Part shown: positions 58,848 through 64,000 of the stretch, piece by piece
How the letters are laid out: the number at the start of each line of letters is the position of its first letter
How positions within the stretch are numbered: position 1 is the stretch's first letter
NCBI GenBank assembly: GCA_026874595.1
Contig: CM049317.1
Coordinates: forward strand, 77,379,891-77,443,890
Source of the DNA: Sipunculus nudus
Lineage: Eukaryota; Annelida; Sipuncula; Golfingiida; Sipunculidae
Reading direction: 5' to 3'
DNA: 64,000 nt
The notes under the pieces: model-generated
Databases searched by the model: none
What the model saw: only the letters and a program-made list of their open reading frames with translations
Told to the model about the DNA's origin: nothing
Position numbers and translations under genes: made by a program

Positions 58848-60079
58848 CGTCCTTCTGTTCGTTCAACTTCAGATCGACAGTCACAGAGGAAGTTAATAAT
58901 TTGCCGTAAATGCATTTATTATAAAGAACACTTTGTGAAACAACAATACATGTTGCTTTTTAAGCATTCAGGCCATTTTTGTACATTCTAACATCAAATA
59001 AACGCTCCGTACAAAGTGACGTTATCCCCCATACACCGCACCCCTTCCTTGTCATCAGATCCAGACAACCGTTTTATACACAAACATTTTTATCTATTAA
59101 CTATTCATTTGGGTGGGTTAAAGATTACCAGACGCCCGTAACTAATGAAACCGTTCACCTTAACCATGTTTACAAAATATTTGACTTGTCTACAAACTTG
59201 GAACCATGATGTCACTCTAGAAATAAAAACGTGTCTATCCGGAGGAAATCATGAATATAAAGGCTTCAAAATCCTGTGGACAACTTATACGTGTCATGAA
59301 GTTCTCATAACTATATGATCTGTGAACTGCTCCTTATGTAATGTACTTCTAGTCTCCTTATAATTGTTGCAGAAAAGTCACAGGAATACCCCTTTTCTTT
59401 CATATCATAATGACATATGTCAGTGGCAATAAATTAATTAAGGTACTAATAACTGGAAGGACAAAGAAAAGACAATAACACCATTCATCTTTTGTGATTC
59501 TTACTTTGGAAAGAATATCGTAAAATAATGGTAGATTTTAATAGAAAATCTTTTAAAACTTTCTAATTCCGTAAGGCTTTTACCGATTTGACAAGTAATA
59601 GGAATGCATTAATAGTTGATCATTTTAAGTATCTTATATTTTACTGTTAATATATATTTTGTAACTTAAATAATGACACATACTCATGATTTTATCTACA
59701 TTTTATATGCAGATTTTTTTAGAATAATTTAATCTTACTGAAGAGACTGATCAAACTCACAAACGTTAATGTTAATGCAAAATTCTAAACAGAAAAAAAC
59801 CTGAAAGAGGTAAACAATGATATATTGGTGTTTGTTACATTTAAATGTACAATCATAAACAAATGTTGAGAAGAATATCTGTTTATGTTTTTGTTAGATC
59901 CCCTGGTTCTTAAGTTCACGCCCCTGGTAACTGATTACGTCTATTTGACCGCATGCGGTGCCTAGTATTCCGGTGGTCTGTATGCATTCACTGTATTGTT
60001 ACCTGATTATAGTCAGGTGATCACAATACTCCAGGTAAACACACCTTATACGTACCGTTATTTATGACCGACTTACCAT
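22832..60079 (-). CDS. SLC6-family sodium/chloride-dependent transporter, 14 exons, 642 aa
   Basis: A plasma-membrane symporter using Na+ and Cl- gradients to take up a small amino-acid-type substrate. Exons (minus, 5' to 3'): 60077-60079, 58489-58657, 57346-57477, 39143-39313, 38028-38172, 35857-35989, 35358-35492, 34891-34994, 34170-34294, 33163-33275, 32672-32800, 31724-31924, 24168-24332, 22832-23035. They sum to 1,929 nt with matching phases and no internal stop. TM1 has [10 protein letters not shown] (Asn44), then NGGGAFLIPY. TM3 holds Tyr128. Extracellular loop 2 has Cys142/Cys151 and six N-glycosylation sequons. Chloride-site residues Tyr64, Gln304, Ser308, Asn340 and Ser344 are all present. 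Gly41 replaces the aspartate of monoamine transporters, favouring glycine/proline-like substrates. Asn408 occupies a sodium-2 position that is usually Asp. The C-terminus is SYI, a class I PDZ-ligand pattern. The exact subfamily is undecided. Exons 1 and 14 have the weakest splice evidence. Confidence 0.93.
23907..24121 (-). mobile_element. Short inverted-repeat element with poly-C/G tracts, copy 1
   Basis: Termini GAAGCGGATC on the left and, in reverse, CAGGGGCCGATTTAGGATTT on the right. Long C runs lie near 23941 and 24019. The interior matches copies 2 and 3 in reverse orientation (AACACAGGAGGACTACTGAC beside AACCCAGGAGGA). Lies in SLC6 intron 13, about 47 bp from the exon 13 donor. Confidence 0.7.
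24168..24332 (-). CDS. SLC6 exon 13 (TM12)
   Basis: Acceptor CCTCGTTTCAG|GTACTG, donor TTCAAG|GTGCGTGATG. Encodes residues 521-575: [14 protein letters not shown], then [11 protein letters not shown]. Without splicing the frame would read ten more codons to a TGA, giving a shorter C-terminus. The good donor and the SLC6-like tail in exon 14 favour splicing. Confidence 0.93.
24430..24612 (+). repeat. Direct repeat, left copy
   Basis: Contains TGATCATGGTGTGTTTGATC, then TTCCTGCAGACTGGTGGCGC, then GAGACCTTCAAATGAAGCGG. A diverged copy in the same orientation lies at 31406-31562, on the other side of the 6-kb inverted-repeat element. Confidence 0.75.
25010..25165. repeat. Left subterminal cluster of palindromic boxes
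   Basis: Five or six copies of AATTCGTGCGCACGAATTAC and variants (ATTCGTGGCCACGAA, ATCCGTGCGCACGAA), separated by a TTCCAAGGTGGAAAAA block. The mirrored cluster is at 30690-30955. Repeated palindromes near transposon ends are typical of protein-binding sites; no protein can be named. Confidence 0.8.
25298..29357. mobile_element. Nested 4.06-kb element with ~260-bp terminal inverted repeats
   Basis: Begins TCAAGGCCCAGATTGCGATC; its right end in reverse begins TCAAGGCCCAGATCGCGATC. About 260 bp at each end (25298-25556 and 29098-29357) are inverted copies, full of the palindromes GGATCTTAGATC and GCGATCGC. The related element at 62313 has no such block: its sequence runs from AATGCACATATGA straight to ATAAATGATCAGATTGG. 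That is an empty site. Flanks GCATATG and ACATATATG may be an altered target duplication. No transposase frame seen. Confidence 0.8.
26575..28640 (+). repeat. Bivalve-type dispersed repeat with ~180-bp tandem units
   Basis: Starts at TATGCCACCGCCACAAAGTG and ends at GGGGGCATTTGTGTCGTACC. Five tandem units of 174-180 bp start at 26671, 26851, 27031, 27211 and 27389 (marker TGTACGGACT). Two more diverged units lie near 28255 and 28428. Between them, 27570-28250 is a different repeat that starts GCCCTCAGCTCATCGGCTGA and includes GTCCGTCC runs. Short ORFs here are repeat by-products. The family attribution is from general familiarity with bivalve repeats. Confidence 0.75.
29440..30560 (-). pseudogene. 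LINE fragment with reverse-transcriptase core deleted
   Basis: Minus strand. Near 30400 a pre-polymerase segment reads [15 protein letters not shown]. Near 30250 it jumps to [12 protein letters not shown], a late-RT-like block. Near 30130-29900 it gives [20 protein letters not shown], then [17 protein letters not shown] and a [12 protein letters not shown] block, typical of the thumb. Near 29740-29530 it gives [15 protein letters not shown] and [16 protein letters not shown], typical of the C-terminal end. The catalytic palm (motifs A-C with YADD) is missing, so this is an internally deleted copy. The equivalent tail occurs at 62750-63026. Confidence 0.7.
30690..30955. repeat. Right subterminal cluster of palindromic boxes
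   Basis: Seven or so copies of TAATTCGTGCGCACGAATTA and variants such as TTCGTGGCCACGAA and GTGCACACGAATTAG, in the mirror image of the left cluster. Confidence 0.8.
30993..31405. other. SLC6 intron 12 sequence right of the 6-kb element
   Basis: No gene. A small hairpin AGGGTAC-GCAC-GTACCCT lies at about 31127-31144. Confidence 0.5.
31406..31562 (+). repeat. Direct repeat, right copy
   Basis: Contains TGATCATGGTATGTTTTATC, then TTCCTGCAGACTGGTGGCGC, then GAGACCTTCGAATGAAGCGG, matching 24430-24612 in order and orientation. Confidence 0.75.
31724..31924 (-). CDS. SLC6 exon 12 (TM10, TM11)
   Basis: Acceptor TTTCTTTACAG|GGAGGG, donor ATAATG|GTGAGG. Encodes residues 454-520: [12 protein letters not shown], then [14 protein letters not shown], then [11 protein letters not shown]. 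All are strong SLC6 signatures. Confidence 0.96.
32672..32800 (-). CDS. SLC6 exon 11 (TM8 end, TM9)
   Basis: Acceptor TATCATCTACAG|TTCGTC, donor GTTACACAG|GTCAGCAC. Encodes residues 411-453: [14 protein letters not shown], then [18 protein letters not shown]. Confidence 0.95.
33163..33275 (-). CDS. SLC6 exon 10 (TM8 start), GC donor
   Basis: Acceptor CTTTTGTTTCAG|GACCTGG, donor ACTCTCAG|GCACGTGACC. Encodes residues 373-410, with [13 protein letters not shown] and LGINSQ. The reading frame joins exon 11 (FVSVQCL) only if the intron starts with GC. Using the nearby GT four bases downstream would shift the frame. Confidence 0.92.
33940..34150 (+). mobile_element. Short inverted-repeat element with poly-C/G tracts, copy 2
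   Basis: Left end GGGGCGGATCCAGGATTTAG; right end CCCCCGGAACCGCTTA, its imperfect complement. The interior has AACCCAGGAGGAC, TCCTCAGGTC and a GTGGGGTCCGGACTCCCTAG block. Lies in SLC6 intron 9, about 20 bp from the exon 9 donor. Confidence 0.75.
34170..34294 (-). CDS. SLC6 exon 9 (TM7)
   Basis: Acceptor TTTTTCATGTAG, donor GATGAAG|GTACAG. Encodes residues 331-372: [19 protein letters not shown], then [16 protein letters not shown]. Asn340 and Ser344 complete the chloride and sodium-1 sites. A poly-C/poly-G inverted-repeat element begins about 20 bp beyond the donor. Confidence 0.95.
34891..34994 (-). CDS. SLC6 exon 8 (TM6)
   Basis: Acceptor ATGTCTGTAG, donor TGCCAAAA|GTACGTAC. Encodes residues 297-330: [19 protein letters not shown], then NKFSNNCQ. 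This is the unwound TM6 region that lines the substrate site, with Gln304 and Ser308 at the chloride-site positions. Confidence 0.95.
35358..35492 (-). CDS. SLC6 exon 7 (TM5)
   Basis: Acceptor CTTCTATATCAG, donor GCGCAA|GTAAGGATC. Encodes residues 252-296: [13 protein letters not shown], then [15 protein letters not shown], the usual TM5 and following loop. Confidence 0.95.
35857..35989 (-). CDS. SLC6 exon 6 (TM4)
   Basis: Acceptor TTATTATTCAG|ATACTACG, donor GGAAAA|GTAAGCC. Encodes residues 207-251, with [15 protein letters not shown] and [10 protein letters not shown], the conserved TM4/intracellular loop 2 block. Its acceptor plus first ~20 nt are duplicated about 12 times in the (TTA)n array just upstream. 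Confidence 0.95.
35998..36785 (-). repeat. (TTA)n array with ~12 copies of the exon 6 acceptor and start
   Basis: On the minus strand each copy has (TTA)n, then TTCAG, then a variant of the first ~20 nt of exon 6. Two subtypes alternate irregularly: GTATTACGTGCTGGCCAGG and GTACTACGTGTTTGGGAGG. Copies lie near 36030, 36088, 36153, 36216, 36276, 36336, 36391, 36446, 36545, 36600, 36651 and 36728. The genuine exon 6 start at 35989 is the last member. The YYVL codons are kept in the copies. Overlapping minus-strand ORFs of repeated Ile/Tyr are not genes. Confidence 0.92.
37390..37960 (+). pseudogene. SWIM-type zinc-finger protein pseudogene, antisense in SLC6 intron 5
   Basis: Plus strand, near 37560-37700: [15 protein letters not shown] is followed, after a frame change, by [17 protein letters not shown]. 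The spacing C-x-C ... C-x-H is the SWIM zinc-finger pattern, and the following [13 protein letters not shown] matches the usual 'CTxxLQ' that trails it. Upstream, [17 protein letters not shown] fits the preceding region of such proteins. Stops and at least one frameshift show it is dead. SWIM proteins of this kind are multicopy in bivalves and some come from mobile elements. Confidence 0.6.
38028..38172 (-). CDS. SLC6 exon 5 (extracellular loop 2)
   Basis: Acceptor GTTTTTAG|GCAATATAACC, donor TACTGGAG|GTAAGAAA. Encodes residues 159-206, a Ser/Thr/Asn-rich extracellular loop with N-glycosylation sequons at Asn160, 163, 169, 181, 189 and 196. Six sequons in under 40 residues is heavy for the family. 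Confidence 0.9.
38256..38307. repeat. Compound GATC / GA / GACA microsatellite
   Basis: Runs of CGAT, then GA, then GACA, then GA within SLC6 intron 4, about 85 bp above the exon 5 acceptor. Confidence 0.9.
39143..39313 (-). CDS. SLC6 exon 4 (TM3, start of extracellular loop 2)
   Basis: Acceptor CTCTGCTTCTTTTAG|GTATAGG, donor CCTCAAA|GTAAGAAG. Encodes residues 102-158: [14 protein letters not shown], then [17 protein letters not shown] (TM3), then LPWSGC and the loop cysteine pair. The first ~85 nt of this exon are the source of the 89-bp array that lies directly upstream in intron 3. Only the copy at 39313 is continuous with the rest of the exon. Confidence 0.95.
39314..56455 (-). repeat. 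89-bp exon-derived minisatellite, about 190 tandem units, in SLC6 intron 3
   Basis: On the minus strand each unit starts GTATAGGGTACGCCATGAAC, continues GTGATCAACATCATCAC and ends CTTTCTCTACTTCTTGTAG. The period is 89 bp, checked at several places; a few units have 1-bp losses and some a 12-bp loss (near 43141, 52206, 54776). The unit equals the first ~85 nt of SLC6 exon 4 plus a short GTAG-type junction. At the upstream edge (56455) the last unit is preceded by ordinary intron sequence ending GACATCAGCAG. Edge units there are the most diverged. Total length is about 17.1 kb, near 192 periods. Long-range block duplications are visible (offsets 1,423, 2,225 and 9,065 bp). Confidence 0.97.
56456..57345. 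other. Remainder of SLC6 intron 3 with (AT)n run
   Basis: Ordinary AT-rich intron sequence. An AT microsatellite spans about 56670-56719. No gene seen. Confidence 0.7.
57346..57477 (-). CDS. SLC6 exon 3 (TM2)
   Basis: Acceptor TTTATATCAG, donor TTCAAAG|GTATATACC. Encodes residues 58-101: AFLIPYLLM, then [17 protein letters not shown], both invariant SLC6 TM2 features. The exon ends in phase 1 after AAA G, which joins exon 4 to give K-G-I-G-Y. Confidence 0.95.
58489..58657 (-). CDS. SLC6 exon 2 (N-terminus and TM1)
   Basis: Acceptor TTTTACTTCCAG, donor GGGGGAG|GTGACC. Encodes residues 2-57 and the first base of Gly58. It holds a basic cytoplasmic N-terminus ([12 protein letters not shown]), then TM1 with [16 protein letters not shown] and the NGGG signature continued in exon 3. 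Confidence 0.95.
58658..60076. other. SLC6 intron 1
   Basis: AT-rich, with a (TTA)n microsatellite at about 58808-58844. No other coding segment is supported. Confidence 0.6.
60077..60079 (-). CDS. SLC6 exon 1 (start codon only)
   Basis: Minus strand: CTCGACCATG is followed at once by GTAAGTCGG, a strong 5' splice site. Exon 2 begins in phase 0 with AATAATGACGAA, so the protein starts M-N-N-D-E. The rest of exon 1 would be 5' untranslated sequence extending above 60079. The transcription start was not determined; an AT-rich CATATATTTAATG on the minus strand near 60185-60197 is only a candidate core-promoter element. Confidence 0.65.
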
Positions 60080-60656
60080 GGTCGAGTCCTGCAGCCGGCT
60101 CTCACCTCGATGACTCGCCCGGTGCACTAATTAACCCTCTCCTTACCTGCGTCCGTGCAGGTATTATATTCGTCAGCGAGCGGTCATTAAATATATGAAA
60201 TTTCCACGATATGCATATCTAACGGATGGATTTAAAATATAAAATATATCTCTGCTCAACAGAACGATACTGTCGATTGTATGTGGCATTCCACTCAGGT
60301 CAGTGGTGCACAGGTAGAACGATTCCCGAAATCACGTGGCAGTCATGTGACAAGAATTGATTGCCCAGCGGAACCGTTGCCTTGGTGACAGGTGATCGCT
60401 TTATTAGGTTGGTCTTGTTCTCTGGCTTCAACCATCAACATGTAAATATGGCGTCAGCTGGCGACTTCACGTCAATAAGAAACCTGTATTGAACACAGTA
60501 TACACCAGGACGGTCAGATGAAGATCATATTTCCTGGAGTTTGATTCTGCCAGGTATACTACAGGTGGACGGTCTCTTTACGCTGCATCACATGTTATTC
60601 TGCAAGGCAGTGGCGTCAAAACACTAGACCAAAGGCCCCACCTCTGAACTCCAGAA

Positions 60657-60868
60657 TGCAGGGGCGGATCCAGTATCTAGGAAAGGGGGGGGGGGTCCAA
60701 CCCAGGAGGAATAATGAAAACCCTAAAAAAAAGGTCCTCAGGTCTGGAAAAAGGGGGGGGGGGCGCAAAATTTTGTCTGAAGCCCTTAAAAACGTTTTCT
60801 AATGAAATGGGGGGGGGGGGGGGGTTCGGACCCCCTGGACCCCCCCCCCCGGATCCGCTTCTGTAAAG
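60657..60868 (+). mobile_element. Short inverted-repeat element with poly-C/G tracts, copy 3
   Basis: Left end CAGGGGCGGATCCAG; right end GGATCCGCTTCTG. Same interior order as copy 2 (AACCCAGGAGGA, TCCTCAGGTC, long G runs, GGACCCCCTGG). Lies about 580 bp upstream of the SLC6 start codon. Confidence 0.8.
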
Positions 60869-62312
60869 GGGCTGGGTATATTACTGTCCCAACTACTTTC
60901 TGGAAACAATGCTATAAAGTCACTGGAGATAATATGCTCTCTCTCTCTTTCTTTCTCTCTCAGAACAAAGTGTTTAAGATGGTTATAACAAAATAGCATG
61001 AATTCGCAGGGATTTCATAAGAAGATGATTTTGATACACACACACACACACACACACACACACTGATACCTAGGCTTAAGGAGGATAATATTAAGTTAAA
61101 GGGCTACGAAGAGAACGAAACATTAAATTTTTGTATATATTTTGATAAGATTAAAATATTTTAAAAGGTCTGAAAAGATATATAAAGTGATGATTTCCTT
61201 TTGCAGTGTTGGGAGGGTCGGGGAGATTCGAACCCCAACTACTCCCCCTCCCCCTTCACACAGGTACAATAGGATGCAGGCTATATAGGGGAAGGGGTGC
61301 TGTCGCGACTGTGGAACGTATGCTTCCGCCGAGGAGGGAGGGGAGGAGGTATCCCGCTCGTAGTACTGTGTGGAAATTATCATTTCTACTTTTTATTATT
61401 TTAAATTAATTTTAAAGTAAATTTTAAGAACTTTGGGTATAAAAACGATATATTCTCGCTTCAGAAGCCAAAAACAATTTAAAACTTTACCCAAGATGGC
61501 GAACGCTCCCAAGGGTCCCCTTAAAGATCTGCCAATTATTATTTCGCAATAAAACATCACTTCCGATTTTAATCCGTAAAACCTACATTAATTATTTAAT
61601 TTGAGTATCTGATAGGGTCAGAAAACCACATTTCGTAAATATTGTATGTTTCACTGTTAAATTCGGATACAAGTTAGCGAGAAAGTAGCGAACAGGTAAA
61701 TTCCCGTGGTACAACAGGCAACGTTCATACCGTTTTCAGTAAAATGAAAGAGTCGTTACGTCTTAAACGAAGAAGAAAACTTGAATATATTCAGTAGTCT
61801 TGCTGTTTTGTTTTCTGGTCGACACAGGCCGAGTGGCCTTGTGTCATGGGAGAGTCCATTCATATCATGGGAGAGTCCATTCATGTGATGATCTGGGCAC
61901 ATATAACTATAATCCGTGCTGTAGTCGGGTCCAAACAATATCGTCCCAGGAAAAGTGGACTAAAATCCATGTCGGAACTCGAGTCCTGCATCACTGACAA
62001 TAACATTACATAATTCTCTGCCAGCTTTCCTCTTCAGTAGATGTTAATATCATTGTATAAAATGTATAACATATCAGGTCGAGAGCTAGTACGGAGGTTG
62101 TATCATGTGATCAATAGGAAAACTAAGCGTTGATGGCAAGATCTATGTTCATCTTCTTTTTGTTTAGTTTTTCCCGGAAAGTGAGAAAATAATTCTTTAA
62201 GTTTTAAGTATAAAAACATGGATAGCATCACAGAAGAATATAAAGGTATACGTCCAAACGGAAGATGACCTTAAATATAGAACGTTCCACCAAGATCTAA
62301 AGCAGCGATAAC
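60869..62312. other. Region upstream of SLC6, no gene supported
   Basis: Contains a CT-rich stretch near 60937-60960 and a (CA)n run at about 61036-61063. A short direct duplication CATGGGAGAGTCCATTCAT lies at 61845-61885. No ORF with a recognisable domain. Confidence 0.55.
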
Positions 62313-62749
62313 ATACGGAGCCCGGGAGACGACATGGTGAAAAATATTTATTAATTCGTGCGCACTAATTACTAATCCGTGCGCACGAATTACTAATTCG
62401 TGGCCACGAATAACTAATCCGTGCGCACGTATTACTAATTCGTGCGCACGAATTACTCAGTGTGAAAAAATAAATTTCCAAGGTGGAAAAAATACTTATT
62501 AATTCGTGCGCACGAATTACTAATTCGTGACCACGAATTACTAATCCGTGCGCACGAATTACTAGGTGTGGAAAATATATTTCCAAGGTGGAAAAATATT
62601 TATTTCAATAGGATAACAAAGTAGCCGATAAGGCTAATGTAACTGCTCTCCTGCATATATAAATTAAAAGAAAGTGAAAAATTAACATGAATGCACATAT
62701 GACGTATATATAAATGATCAGATTGGAAAAATGCATACACACATACACT

Positions 62750-63026
62750 GATACTTATACATATATTATTACTGGTAGGCGTAATACAATAAAAATAAAC
62801 GTCTCAGTCCATATCAAGCATATATATATATAAGATTAAAAACATCAACCTTTCCAATTAAAAATAGGTACTGATTTAAGTAACTGGCACCTAGTCGTAA
62901 CCGAGTATGGATAATTTCATGTTGACAAATGATTGTCGCAATAATAACTGTATATTTCTCGAGAGGCAGGGTTTAAATAGTCACGAACATTTTCCTTAAA
63001 GGAATCGATTGAAGTAGACTTAAATA
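62750..63026 (-). pseudogene. LINE C-terminal tail in copy C
   Basis: The minus-strand frames [17 protein letters not shown] and [11 protein letters not shown] match 29520-29740 closely. The match breaks at about 63026, where copy A continues AAATATATGATACTGTTCC and this copy switches to the tail of another LINE. Confidence 0.75.
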
Positions 63027-64000
63027 TATATATATCTTTATTCGTACCACAACATAGTACATTGATTGTATACAATGAAAGACAAACAAACAAACAACGA
63101 AAATGCCTATCAAAATACAGATATAGGACCATTCAGTCCAGAGACATCACCTCAACAGTAGACAGCACATTAATCAGCACGTTCACTTCCTCAGTTGTTA
63201 AGTGTGACGTACTTAATCCGTCTTTACAATCAGTTAATTCCGATATTAATTCTATGTTAACAGACATTGGTATCTTTTGATAGTGACTCTTTAGGGTATT
63301 AAGATTACCAGTGTCACCCCACATTCCATATTTATCCATATCACTTTCAAGATATCGTAGATTGTTTCCAAGTACACCGACAGATGTATTCTTAGCTCTT
63401 TTAGCTAATAACCGTACAATATTATTTTCAACAATATACATAGTGAATAAAAATGTGATAAAGCGTGCAATCAATATATTTATCAGGGAAGAAGACCCTG
63501 CAAGACCATGAACAATACTCCTGTGTGAGTTATATGGCAAATGCCAAATATGACGCAAAGCCTTGTTATAAGATGTACATAATTTTTCTATTGATTTATG
63601 CTGTAATATCCAGGACTGACAGCCATAGAATGAACAACAAAAGGAATGAAATAACTTATTTACAACCCTCGTCGACAGACATCCAAAGTTAGACATTAGA
63701 ACATTAAAGCTTGAGATAAATTTGCCCCTTTTATTTATTATATCATGATGATCTGATAAGTCTGAGCTTACCATATTTCCTAGGTACTGCACAGATTCCT
63801 CCCATTCTATAGGAACACCATTTAAGCATACGTTTTCTGGCTTAACTGCTGAACCCTTTTTGAACAAAACACATTTTGTTATCTTTGGATTGAAAACCAT
63901 ATCATATTCTATTGCAAAACGTTCACATTCTTTCAACATTTCTTGAAGGCCTGACCTACTGAGGCTTAACAATGTGAGATCATCAGCATAGCCTAATGCT
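63027..64000 (-). mobile_element. Non-LTR retrotransposon, 3' part with reverse transcriptase, truncated by window end
   Basis: One minus-strand frame stays open from the window edge (64000) to the stop at 63133. It starts with LGYADDLTLLSLSRSGLQ: YADD is the catalytic motif C of reverse transcriptase. Further on are LKECERFAIEYDMVFNPK (motif D region), KCVLFKKG, VQYLGNMVSSDLSDH (motif E/thumb) and FYGCQSWILQH. After the stop a short untranslated tail ends GGTACGAATAAAG then (AT)n, a typical LINE 3' terminus. It is inserted into the older LINE tail at about 63026. The long open frame suggests a relatively young insertion. Subfamily not determined. Confidence 0.88.
63133..64000 (-). CDS. Reverse transcriptase ORF, partial (5' end outside window)
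   Basis: About 289 uninterrupted codons ending VEVMSLD-stop at 63133. It contains the YADD active site within the first dozen visible residues, then the thumb and connection region. No RNase H or zinc-knuckle motif is apparent before the stop. The fingers/palm start and any endonuclease lie beyond 64000. Confidence 0.85.
   Translation of the reverse strand, partial: ALGYADDLTLLSLSRSGLQEMLKECERFAIEYDMVFNPKITKCVLFKKGSAVKPENVCLNGVPIEWEESVQYLGNMVSSDLSDHHDIINKRGKFISSFNVLMSNFGCLSTRVVNKLFHSFCCSFYGCQSWILQHKSIEKLCTSYNKALRHIWHLPYNSHRSIVHGLAGSSSLINILIARFITFLFTMYIVENNIVRLLAKRAKNTSVGVLGNNLRYLESDMDKYGMWGDTGNLNTLKSHYQKIPMSVNIELISELTDCKDGLSTSHLTTEEVNVLINVLSTVEVMSLD

Larger units (their letters stand above)
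62313..64000. mobile_element. Second member of the 6-kb inverted-repeat family (copy C), cut by window end
   Basis: Starts ATACGGAGCCCGGGAGACGA and continues CATGGTGAAAAATATT, with eight or so TTCGTGCGCACGAA-type boxes to about 62565. It then matches copy A through ATAGGATAACAAAGTAGCCG and GCTCTCCTGCATATATAAA. It lacks the nested 4-kb element found in copy A and continues into the same LINE tail, which here is interrupted by a further LINE. The right terminus lies beyond the window. Confidence 0.75.

Overview
The window is nuclear DNA of an animal, most likely a mollusc and probably a bivalve. It is AT-rich, with one intron-rich gene spread over 37 kb. The rest is dense in decayed non-LTR retrotransposons, short inverted-repeat elements, minisatellites and 'TATGCCACCGCCACAAAGTGGC' / 'CATCGCATAAGCTCACAGG' type dispersed repeats that I associate with bivalve genomes. 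The species cannot be fixed from the sequence. No rRNA, tRNA, CRISPR or bacterial-style operon was seen.

The main gene is a complete SLC6-family (sodium- and chloride-dependent) transporter on the minus strand, from the start codon at 60077-60079 to the stop at 22832-22834. I assembled 14 exons by matching splice sites, codon phase and family motifs. They join into 1,929 nt, 642 residues, with no internal stop. All introns are GT-AG except intron 10, which needs a GC donor. Residues for the first sodium site and the chloride site are present. The TM1 aspartate of monoamine transporters is glycine, which points to an amino-acid substrate (glycine/proline-like).

The most remarkable region is intron 3. 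It contains a tandem array of about 190 copies of an 89-bp unit, roughly 39314-56455. The unit is the first ~85 nt of the gene's own exon 4, and each junction recreates a 3' splice site directly followed by GT. A second, independent array at 35998-36745 repeats the acceptor and first ~20 nt of exon 6, about 12 times, separated by (TTA)n. So one gene carries two separate amplifications of an acceptor plus exon start.

Other parts, left to right. 1-8.6 kb: no supported gene, but a broken reverse-transcriptase fragment (4474-5060, minus) and a possible L1-like scrap near 5.8 kb. 8.67-14.76 kb: the corpse of a plus-strand LINE, split by a ~3.95-kb repeat-rich insertion (9083-13035) and a 739-bp inverted-repeat element (13235-13973). 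15.8-16.5 kb: a single-exon minus-strand ORF that resembles aerolysin/ETX-MTX2 beta-pore-forming proteins. 17.5-20.9 kb: three minisatellites. Inside SLC6 intron 12: a ~6-kb inverted-repeat element (24978-30987) with a nested 4.06-kb element (25298-29357) and a deleted LINE. Inside intron 5: an antisense SWIM-zinc-finger pseudogene. 62.3-64 kb: a second copy of the 6-kb element family, lacking the nested 4-kb element but carrying a different LINE whose reverse transcriptase runs off the window.
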